Shown here one piece after another: positions 11,901 to 23,900 of a DNA stretch of 64,000 nucleotides. A program made the translations under genes and the position numbers. This DNA is from Pocillopora verrucosa. Taxonomy: Eukaryota > Cnidaria > Anthozoa > Scleractinia > Pocilloporidae. The notes below the pieces were generated by a model. That model made no database searches. It was not told the DNA's origin and saw only the letters and a list, made by a program, of their open reading frames with translations. How positions within the stretch are numbered: the first letter of the stretch is position 1; the number at the start of each line of letters is the position of its first letter. The stretch spans positions 1,560,404 to 1,624,403 of the forward strand of contig NC_089325.1 in the NCBI RefSeq assembly GCF_036669915.1, given 5' to 3'.

Positions 11901-14900
11901 AACAACAGACTTGTTGCGATTGGTAGCTCTTATCAGAGCTCATTGACTCCCCAATCAACCAACAGATTTGTTGCGATTGGTAGCTCTTATCAGGGCTCAT
12001 TGACTCCCCACTCAAACAACAGACTTGTTGCGATTGGTAGCTCTTATCAGAGCGCATTGCCTCCCCAATCAAACGACTGACTTGTTGCAATTGGGAGCTC
12101 TTATCAGAGCTCATCGACTCCCTTATCAACCAACAGATTTGTTGCGATTGATAGCTCTTATCGGGGCTCATTGACTCCCCACTCAAACATCAGACTTGTT
12201 GCGATTAGTAGCTCTTATCAGAGCTCATTGACTCCCCAATCAAACAACAGACTTGTTGCGATTAGTAGCTCTTATCAGAGCTCATTGACTCCCCAATCAA
12301 ACAACAGACTTGTTGCGATTAGTAGCTCTCATCAGAGCTCATTGCCTCCCCAATCAAACAAAAGACTTTTTGCGATTGGGAGCTCTTATCAGAGCTCATT
12401 GACTCCCCAATCAAACGACAGACTTGTTGCGATTGGGAGCCCTTATCAGAGCTCATTGCCTCCCCAATCAAACGACAGACTTGTTGCGATTGGGAGCTCT
12501 TATCAGAGCTCATTGACTCCCCAATCAAACAACAGACTTGTTGCAATTGGTAGCTCTTATCAGAGCTCATTGCCTACCCAATCAAACGACTGACTTGTTG
12601 CAATTGGGAGCTCTAATCAGAGCTCATTGACTCCCCAATCAACCAACAGATTTGTTGCGATTGGTAGCTCCTATCAGGGCTCATTGACATCTCACTCAAA
12701 CAACAGACTTGTTGCAATTAGTAGCTCTTGTCAGAGCTCATTGCCTCCCCAATCAAACGACTGACCTGTTGCAATTGGGAGCTCTTATCAGGGCTCATTG
12801 ACTCCCCAATAAACCAACAGACTTGTAACGATTGGTAGCTCTTATCAGAGCTCATTGGCCATCTAATCAACCAACAGACTTGTTGCGATTAGGAGCTCTT
12901 ATCAGAACTCATTGACTCCCCAATCAAACAACACACTTGGTGCGATTAGGAGCTCTTATCAAAGGTCATGGAATCCCCGATCAATCAACAGACTTGTTGT
13001 GAACGGTAGCTCCTATCAAAGCTCATTGACTCCTCAATCAAACGACAGACTTGTTGCGATTGGGAGCTCTTATCAGAGCTCATGGACTCCGCAATCAACC
13101 AACAGACTTGTTGCGATTGGTAGCTCTTATCAGAGCTCATTGACTCCCCAATCAAACAACAGACTTGTTGCAATCGGGAGCTCTTATCAGAGCTCATTCA
13201 ATCCCCAATCAACCAACAGACTTGTTGCGATCGGGAGCTCTTATCAGAGCTCATTGATTCCCCAATCAAACGACAGACTTGTTGCGATTGAGAGCTCTTA
13301 TCGGAGCTCATTGAATCCCCAATCAACCAACCACCTTGTTGTAACTGGAAGCTCTTATACGAGCTCATTGACTCCCTGATTGGCTAACAAACTTGTTATA
13401 ACTAGAAGTTCTTTTTCGAGCTCTCTGACTCCTTGATCGACCAAGAAACGTCTTGCAATCGGTAGCTCTTATCAGAGTTCATTGACTCCCCCGTCAACCA
13501 ACAAAGTTGTTGCAATGGAGAGTTCTTATCAGAGCCCATTGACCTCCCAACAAACCAACAAACCCCTTGTGATTGGGAGTTCTTATCAGAGCTCATTGAC
13601 TACCCGATTGACGAACAAACTCCCTGCGATTGAAAGCTCTTATTAGAGCTTATTTACTCTTCAATTGATCAGGAACCCTTTTCAGAGCTCATTGACTCCC
13701 CAATCAACCAACGGACTTGTTGCGATCAGGAGCTGTCATCAGAGCTCATGACTTCCCAATTGACCGATCAAATCTTTGCGATTGAGAGATCTTATCAGAG
13801 CCTATTAACTCCCCAATTGACCACAAACTTGTTGCAATTGGAAGCCCCTATAATAGCTTATTGACTTCCCAATTGACTAACAACCTTGTTGAGATCGGGA
13901 GCTCACATCAGAGCTCATTGACTCGCCAATCAACTCTGATACTCATTACAATTGGGAGTTCTTTTTGGTGTTTATTGACTTCCCAGTTGGCAAGAAACTT
14001 CTTGAAATCGAGAGTTCTTGTGAGAGCTCATTGATACTCAAATGAAACAATAAACTTCTTGCGATTGGGAGCTCCCATCAGAGTTCACTGACTCCCAAAA
14101 CAACCAACAAACTTCTTGCGATTTGATTGGGAGGTCTTATTAGAACTCATTTACTGCCGATTGATCCACAAACTTCTTGAGATTGGATTTTCTTTTCAGA
14201 GCTCATTGAGTTTGCATTTGACCAATAAACGTCTTGCAATCGGGAAGTCCTTTCAGAGCCTATTGACTTTTGGGAGCTCTTAACAGAGCTCATTGACACC
14301 CCAGTTGACCAATAAACTTTTTACGATCATAACGTCTCATCAAAGCTCATTGACATCCCAGTTGACCAGTAAAATTCTTACAATCGGGAACTCTTATCAG
14401 AGCTCACTGACTGCCCAATCGACTTACAAACTTTATATGAATGGCAACTCTTATCAGAACTCATTTACTTCCCGATTGACACACAAGGATTTATCTCCTA
14501 GTGTCCTTCATGCTCCATTCTAATGAACTTTAGGGAAGCAGGACCATGGTTTATGTAGCGGTCCCCAAAACTTGAACTGCGGTGATGACCTCTGTTTCTT
14601 AAATCTGCTGTAATAGAGATGAAGGTGTTTCAATAAATCACTATTAAAAATGTGCAGATATGTTGTTGTCAGAACTTGCTTCTTGATGCTCTTGATGATC
14701 ATCCTCTGATGCCAAACCTGTTTGGTAGTTGGGGTACTACCACTAAAGAAAGGTCTTAATTGTTAAACAAATTCTCCCTGTGGGTTCCGAAAGAAATGTA
14801 TAGAGAACATTAAGGAGAATAGGTTTACTGAAGTACCGGTAAGCGTCTAAAGGGTTAACTTATATGTACATTCATGATTCATGTTTTGGTGCAGTGGAGG

Positions 14901-17900
14901 GCTGCTGATTCTGGGGATGAGAAGGAAACAGATGAAAGGGAGAACCATGGGCCAAAGAGGACAAATCAGCCAACAGTGGAACAAGTATTTTAATGTTTTT
15001 AATGTTTGTGTGTTTTCTTCTCATTTACCGTAGTTAGTGTTTGTTTTTTTTGTTATGGTTGTTGTTGTTTTTTTTTAAATGAGGACTATTTTTGTTTGAA
15101 TACTTATAGGCACCTCATCCAGAGATGAGTTCAGAAGTTGCAGATAGTGAGGTACAGTGTACACGTAAATTGGTTGCCTATCTTAAAGGCTAATGCATTT
15201 CTGTGGCTACAACAACACCCAATTACAGGGTTGCTTCAACCCTCTCACTCCCAGGAGTAACCAAAACGGAATTTTTCCTCTCATTTTCAACTCATCACAG
15301 AGAAGAAAGATGTTTGGAATAAGGGCATACATCAGTAAGGGAATGCTATTTGATTTAACAACAAATTCTCAGAACTAAAGTCATAAGAAATGTATGGCAA
15401 ACAGTGAAGAGAATTTAAATTTTCACTGTAGATCTTGAGAGTGAAAGAGGTGAAGGTTTGTGGACCTGTCCTATGAATATCTCTCTCATTTTCAAGTGCC
15501 TCTCTATTTCCTATCCGCCAAAGAAAAAAGTACTTTATCACTTGTCTCCCTCCATTTGACACATATTACTGTAATTAAAAGTACCTGCGGAAATCCCTTT
15601 AAATTGGTACTTTCTGTTTGATTTTAGGCTGCTTTAGCTCTTGCAAATGCAACTCAAGAAAGGTTGGAACTTGAGAATAAGTTGATGGTCCTAGAGGCAA
15701 AAAAGGAGCAGATGGACACTTTGCTAAAAGAGTTGCAGTCTCTCAAAGAAGCACAATTAAGAAAAGGTACTGTGTACATTTTCGAAACATTACTGTGATA
15801 TTCTTGTCCTTGAAAAAGGGATCATAAAGAGTGTGTCATAACTAAACCGTCGAAGATTTCTTAGAGAAGGAGGAATGTAACAAATTTCTGGTTTACTGTG
15901 GTGTTCTGCTTAGTGCGTGGGGAAATTGCACGTATTGGGTGGTGATATAGGGGGTTTCTGGGATGGAGAAGCCAAGTCATTCAGGAGGAGGAGCAGCATC
16001 ACTCATCCAACAGAGCCGTGGATAGGCTGCGCATTTCGAGGCTGGTAGCGTAGTTCATCGTAACCTAACATTAGTGATTAGTTGGTTTTCGTGATCGTAA
16101 CAGAGTGCGGTCTCTTAGAATCCTTAGACGCTGCTGGTGGTGCAAGTGCAAGTGTAAATGAGTCTAAACAAGAAGAGGATGAACCACTCGCCACTACATC
16201 TCAAAAGCTAGATGATGAGCGTATCCTAGAGGCTCTGGAAGTTCACGAAAAACTAAAGTAAGGACCATACGATGCTGGCCACTTCATAAACTACCACAAG
16301 GGTCTTTTTATGTGTAAGCTCAGCCTTACGTCGGCAACATCATCCAATTCTTCTTTTTAGAGTGTCACTCTTACAGGAACGTGTAAGAGCATAGGATCCT
16401 TCACGTACAACATATAGCATTTTGACTTTGTTTAGAAAAAATGCCGTAAAGAACTTGCATTGGAACAAACAGCCTGGCTTAACCCTTAGATCCCCAAGAG
16501 TGACTAGCATCTAAATTCTCCTCACAATATCACCCCTGAAAAAAACATCAAGGTCATAAGCAAAAAGGATATGATCACCAAATAAGGAAGCTCTTGATTA
16601 TTCGACAAATTCTCCTCTTCAACACCCTAGGAGATGTATAAAAAACAGCATGGAGAATTTGCATACAGATATTAGGGTGCAAAGGGTTAAAGGTACCGTA
16701 CATCAAATGCTGCATGTACCAAACAGTGCACAATTAAGAGTAATGAGCATTGGGGTATTTCTTGGTGTGGCATGTGAACTCTAACCTAGAATATTTAGTG
16801 CTCTCTGCTTCGTGTATTTGAGACGTGGTACTTTTATAACTGCTTGAGACCTATGCATGCCCATCATAAATTTTCTTTTTCTAACACAGAAGCTTGCAAG
16901 AAGTGAGAGATCGCTTGAGCCAGTTGCGGGAATTGATTGGTCAATATCAGGTGAGAAGTTACCATTGTGTTCAGCTGCGTTTCTCTATCCTTACATTAAC
17001 CCGACACTCTTTCATTATCCACATATTTTTGGTTCTGAGACACGTTTGGTGATTTTGTACAAGTAAATGAAAGACAGAAATTTATTGTCATATCAGAAAA
17101 TCAATAAACTGGGTACAGTTGAAAGCTCTAACACAACTAGTATCAAAAACTAGTGCAAGTAACTCATAAAAACTCTATAAAATATTTGCATACTGAAACA
17201 AATGTATTTATATCTTTTCCATTGAATATAATTTTATTTTCAGCTTTAACAGTGCTGCATCTAGACAGAAGCCAGACATGATTTACACATTACTTTTTTT
17301 GTATTCTCCAGCCATCTTTAAGTGAGGTGGACAGACCAGAGAATGGGGCACAAGTCCAACCTGAAAGAGAACGTCTCAGCTTACCTGTTCAGAGCAGTGA
17401 GGAAGCGGAAGAAATGGAAGGTGCGGTCGGAGGAGCAACTGGTGGAACCGACGAGGACTTCAGTAGTATTGAGTGGATGCTTAGTGCTGGTGTGGAAGAC
17501 CCTGATCTAATGGCAAAAATAAGGTAAAATGCAGCCGGCAGAGTACAGTACCGCTTTAATGATACAAGTACAATTCCCAACAGTTTCATGAGGCGAGTTT
17601 TGACATTCGACATTCGAGATTCGAGTTTCGAGACGCTCGAAGAACTTCTCGAGGATCATGATCTGCAATTTTGAGGAAAGGATTTATAACACACAAGTCC
17701 CTTGCACCTTTGCAAATATTTTGATTTCACACAAGACTCGTGCTCTAGACAAGGCGCTTTTTAGTGTCAATGGTACTAAACGCAAAATGCATCTACTGGT
17801 AAAGCCGCGTTTATAACACATAGTTCAAGAACATTTGAACTTTGCGTTTACGAGCATGGGTAGTTACCTAGCTGATTTCAAAAAGGGAGCCTATGTAGCG

Positions 17901-20900
17901 GTCTTTTTTATCTTTTCTTTTTTGACAAGGGGAGATCCTACCAGGATTTGTGCAGAAAGGATATCAGAGGTGCGGGGGGGGGGGGGGGGTGTTCATCCAG
18001 TATATTCTTGCTTCACTTTACAACTAAAAGGAGACAGATGTGGTTGCTTTGCAGATTACAAACGTCTTTAAGGAGGTGATTTTAGGTTTACCTTTCGTCA
18101 GTTTTCTTCATTTTTCGAATGTTCTCCCTTATAACTTTTCATTGAATTACTGTTTCTGTACAATCCATGGTTCTCCCTTAGTTGTAAAAATTTTGCCGGT
18201 TAGCATGGTTAATTAAAATTTTTCAGTTTAAGCTGAACATCGAGATAAGTTTCTAGAACATGTTTTATTTCTCCTGTACAAAGGCAACTTCAAGAAGCAA
18301 GGGCAAGGGTTACTCACCTTTTTAAACAAACAAATGAAACTGTTCAGGTATGTACCTGTGGGGAATGTATAAGTACATTTTACGTTGCTTACCTGTATCT
18401 GTTGTAAAAATCCTATGATGTATATAATACGAAAAGATGCGGTGGACTGCAGGCGGAATAAAATATGTAGTATTGGCCTTTGTGCTAAATGGTTTGCACA
18501 AAATAATGAGCTTCAGTGGGCTGTTTGCTTCCTTGGCAAGGATGAAAGCAACGTTGATATTACTGAAGTATTGCACCAAATATTAATTTTGACACTTCTG
18601 CTCTCCTTTCGATATTCTTTGAGCATTTTTAAGTGTTTCGCATTCTTTGTAGACGTCACCCGCTAGGGTGAACAATGAACCTGTGCAGACACAGGCTGCA
18701 GAGGAAGACTCTGAGGCAGAGACCCAGACAGACACTGATGCTGAAAGTGCAGTGAGTGGCGGTAGTTCAAGTGTTAATGCCTTAGCTTGGCAAGATGATC
18801 CTGAATTTCAGGCTAAAGTCAGGTGAGTTGAGAACATTTTTAATCGTTATAGACTGATTTTATTATTATATTTCAGGCTTCAATCCTTTTCATTGGTCTT
18901 TGGGACCCCTTTACTTTCGAAAACGTATGGTAAAAGCCCGTACTTGATAGTTCTTCATATGTGTTTACGGTAAGTTATGAAGCCTTTTCTCCCGAACAAT
19001 GTTACCAGCGAAGGTAATGATTGCAGTTGATATAGCCAACATAACAAGAGGAGCGATGAGTGGAACTTATTGATAAAAAAATAGGCTTTTTGTCGCGTAT
19101 GCTTTTGGAGTAGCGTCTCATTTTTTTTCTGGATTATAGATCTAAAATGACTGCTAAAATTGCGGAAAGCGTTTCTACTCATGATTTTTGTTTTGTTTTG
19201 CTCTTTTTGTTGCTTAGGGTTTGTTTTTGCTTTCCATTCGTGTATTGAAACCAGTAAAATATATTCTCATTTTCTATTTTCATTTAATATCGCCTAGGAA
19301 ACTGAATTCTGCCAAGCAGAAGTTAAAACAGCTTCAAGAACTTGTCAAGAAAATTCAGCAGGTATCGCTAACTTTTGATAAAGTAATGCAAAGTGCAATA
19401 TTACTCACTTATATGTTTACACTTTTTATGAAATCCAAACAACACCCTGACTCAGTGTTCTGTACTGGTCATTGCCTAAAGGTTTAGCGAACTAGAGGCT
19501 TGTGTTTGCGTATGAGCTTGCGTGTGCGTGCGTCCCCATACCCCTTCCGTTAATACCACTCGCTTTTTAATACCATGTTAGCGTTCCATGTGTATTTTCG
19601 ACCTTGCAAAACGTGCACTAAGATGTTCCCCAGGAAGACGTGGTATTTTCCACGGACATGGTTTAAAAAGTATTATGTAACTTTGAGCATGATGAAAGTA
19701 AGTGACAACCTGTCCGTGATAGAAAGACTTTTTTGTTTAGTTTCCGGAATCCTCTCAAACGCTTCCAGCAGAGTTGGCAGAGCTAAGCTTCGATGAAGAC
19801 GATTTCGATGATGACGACGATGATGATGATGATGAAGACGATGATGACGACGAAGAAGCAGAAGAAGATGAAAACGACGAGGATGGAGATGAAAGCAACA
19901 GATCAGAGGCTTCCTATGACAATGAGCGAGGGAATGTGCAGAATGATGGTGAAGAAGTCTCTACGGCTACTGAGGACGAAGAGGCTGGTGAAGATGTTCC
20001 AGCTGCAGCAGCTCTCAACAGAAACAGAATGCTGGATCTTGAGGGTTAGTTTCTAGGTGTACTTAAGCTGTTTCGTTAAAGACACCGCTTTTCCTTCTCT
20101 GAGATGTGAAATTGTTTGTGCTGGAAAGTTCTCGACCGTTGTTGACTACGGAGAACGGAGAACGTTTCCCCCTAAGGAAAAGTTCCAACCAAAGTTGCGA
20201 CCTCAACATGAAAGGGATTACCCGTTTTATCAATGAACAATCCAAATAAAATATCCATGTTCTAATTTACGTCCTCAGTTACTGAAACTGCTAATTGTTT
20301 CTTATTCCAGGAGAAGACTATCACATTTTCACGTTCAATACACATTTTAAATTTCTGACAGTCTGTGTGCGGAATGAGTGCCGGGTAACGGAAATTATTT
20401 ACCCCCAGGTGGTTCATTTACACGTAGCATTTCAAAAACGCTTCAGTATGCATCAAGGCCCGCTACTTTTGAAAGATTCCGGTATAATTATGCGACTGAA
20501 TAAGTGATGACAACGTATTTCTGCAATGACGGTTTATTTGTATTCAGCGACAACCTTGTGACAACATTTATAAAACAAGTTGTTGAAAGTGATAATCAAT
20601 GTTGTAATACAAAATAGGCAATATTCGAATATACTCTTAAGGTATGTAAGATGAAGTGACTTGATTTCCTTGTAACAGGAAGTGACCAGGAAGCAGTGTA
20701 CCAGAGGTATTTGCAGAAACAAACGGCAGAGCTTGAACAACTGCAGCAGGAAAGACAAAGGTTACTGAAAGTTCAGGAAGAACTGGCTAGAATAAGCAGG
20801 CAGTCTGGAAATCACAAGACAGCGTCAACACAGGTATAAAAGTAATGGGTTACCATAACACTCACAGCCGCACGTGGGGTTGTGGGGTGGCGGGTTTTGG

Positions 20901-23900
20901 GGAGACTACATGCATAGCCAGGTGTGGATAGGCTCCTAGTCCTCTATTTATTGCTATAGAGTAATCAATCAACATTTCCAGAAGTGATCCCCATGTAACT
21001 TTCTCTTATCATTTTCAAAACAATCTGCAGCGTTTGGTCGGGGCGAGAATTGAAAGGCTTAAGCAAGAAACAACGCCAATTTCTTTATACATTATTTACA
21101 AGGACATGTTAGAATGTCAGCAGCTAAACTAGACGATCAAGGGTCTTGTATGGGGAGATTAAGTTACACGATTTAAGTGTTTGTTCTTGTACACAACTGA
21201 GTGAAAAAGGATGGAAACGTTTCTTTCAGGGGCATGTGTCAATATTTTTTTCTTAGTAAGAACATAGAACGTTGAGCATCGATATGAACTTTCTCATCAG
21301 TTTGGATGTTAATTATCGTTAACACTTTTTTTAAAAATTTAATCTTAAGTAAATCATCTTCTATGTGTTGTATCACTCTCGTAATAAACCATTCTGAGCG
21401 TATCTGGAGATTTCGCCGATTACGAGTTCGCTCAACCTCGACAAGTTCGCCGCTCAGGAACGGTTAAGGTGGGGGCGAAGTTATTCTATTCGTAACTGAT
21501 CAAAAACTCCTTTAAGAAACGAAAGTGAGCTTAATTTATAGATCGAATTTATCGCTTCCATCAATCCAGTTTGGATTTGAAATGCTCGCAAACCATTTTA
21601 TGACCAAGGCTTTCTCTTTCAGACATTTCAAGCTTCCCAAGTAAAGCCACAAAAACCCGCGACTGCAGGAATAATGCTCAGAACTGGTGCATTTGCCACC
21701 AGCGGAGGAGCTCTCTCAAAGAGACCAGTCATGATCCACGCGCCAGTGAACAAGGAAATTTCAACGCAGACACCATTTTATGGTTCTGACCTGAGGGTTG
21801 CAAGATCTGTAGACTCAAGTGAACCCCCAAGAGGTGTGTTAGTCAGTAGTGTATACACGGCACAGTAGACAGAATGACCTCGCACACGACTATGAAGTTA
21901 GAGTTGTTTTAGACTGACTGTCATGAAACCAAAACCAAAGAAATCATAGAGCCTAAGACTAATCTTCTTATCCTGATTACAAAATGAAGAGAAACGAGAG
22001 CAGCGCATTCTTGGGTCACTTGTGTAACTAAGCTGAAGATCTGCCCTTGGCCTAAGATTTGTTGGTTTTGTAGCGCGCGCGCAAATAAGACCCATACTTA
22101 TTGCAAAATGGTAATAAAGATATCCATCCAAACGACGTAGGGATGAAGTGACAGGCTAATGTAGTAGAAATCTTGAAGGAAAAAAAAACAAAGTCGTTGG
22201 CGAAACTGTCAAAAATTCACGTGAATTTGATTACAGCTCGTCCAAGTTCGTTGGTGTGGTCAGAACTGAGACGTCAGAGAGAACTGCACGAGGAAAAGCT
22301 AAAGAAAAGAAAACAAAAATTTCTAGAGAAGCGAAAGAAGTCGGGGCTCGATGATTTGTCCGAAGGTGGGACATACTCTGTGAGGAGTGGAAGGAGTGGT
22401 GACATCGATGAAGGGTTTGGTGTGAGTATGATGAGTGCTGACATTACTACTGCTACCTGGGGCGGCTCAACTCAACCTAGCAGTACCCAGAATGATTCAG
22501 CAGTGTCCGCCGATGAATCTGACGAGGAGAACGAGGTGGCACAGGTAAAGCATGTGTGAACTTGTGGCTTCCTGAAAGGAATATGACTTTGCAGTAGCGC
22601 GTGGTAGGAATGGCACTTTAGATCGATGTTGATCTTCTCTTCCTGCTCTTCGTTTTTTCACGCACTGTTTTATTTAGGGGTTTTATTAAAAGCCGATTAC
22701 AGACCGCCGCCTTTAAGACTTGGTATCTCTGTCTGTTTAGCTTGCGAGCAGGCTCTCGTGTTTGGGTTTCACATTACGACCCCTTTCCGGGTACAGCTGC
22801 CTATTACACCATCAGCAGCTACTTATAGAAAAAAGCTGTTAAAACTCCTGATATGATAGTGGTAAAAACACCAAAATCGCTGGAGAACGCATCCGTCCGG
22901 CAGAATCTTATACATGCTTAAGACTCGCTCACTCCAGAAATGACACACTATTCTTAAGTTTCAAAATGATAAAATCTATCAACAATAATATTTTGTCCCT
23001 CTTCAGTAGCGACTTCTTGTCAATCGTTACCGTCGATTGACTCGTTTGACTACTTTTTCCCTTAAATTAGTCTCTTTTTGTGTCCTTGGGAGTGATACCT
23101 TATTGAAACGTTCAACGATTGCGGATTAACCGGTTTTCAAATTACGAAGTTAAAGCATGTTCTCTTGGTGCAACATTTAACTTTGTTTCATTAAAGATCG
23201 CCGTGGAAGTAGAAGATGATTATCCGGACGGAATCGTTCAAGCCGAGGAGGAGGAAGAGGAGCGTCTTGAACCGGAGGCTTTCTCAGGATCAGCTCAGGC
23301 AGTGTTTAGAGGCAGAGAGAGAGTTCCTCGTATGACCACCTTTAGGGGCAGTGTAGATAGCACCTCCCAACCCAGTAGCGGCAAGAAACGCAAGATTGAT
23401 GGCACGGCAATATCTGGTATGACTTAAATATTTGCGGTCGTTTACTAGTTAATGAAGATTTTTATTTTGATAAATTTATCCTGTTTTTCCAAGCTTTAAG
23501 AGTCGTTCTTACTTTCTGGCTGCGCAATTTGTTTGTTCAGTGTTCTGTCAAGCAACTATCTCGTTGTCTCCAAATTTGCGAGATTGGAGTTTCAGTTTTA
23601 TAGAAACAAAAATCGAGACATGAGGGAAAGGTGTATTTTTGGGCTCCAGCTCTGTTAATTACATACAAAGTATATAGTCAATTCTTGGTTTGTGTTTCAG
23701 ACGGAATACGTTGAAATATAGTTTTTTTTCCTCCCTCGCGGTTTTTCCCTAATTTACCAAACATGGTGGCGTGACTTACCTCTCATTACCTTTTGCAGTA
23801 CTCTGCAGTCTCGCTTTGTGCTTTTGTCAAGACATTAAATGTTCGTCTAACAACACATGGATTTACGATCATACTTGTGCGTGTCCTTAGAAAGATCCGA

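Noticed and set aside
10233-12593. Long open frames on both strands (up to 178 codons) that look like repeat proteins
   Set aside because: They are produced by the 57-bp period of the minisatellite, occur in several frames and both strands, lack start context and sit in a PCM1 intron.
9645-14485. CRISPR-like array
   Set aside because: Units are contiguous with no unique spacers, and the host is an animal; it is a minisatellite.
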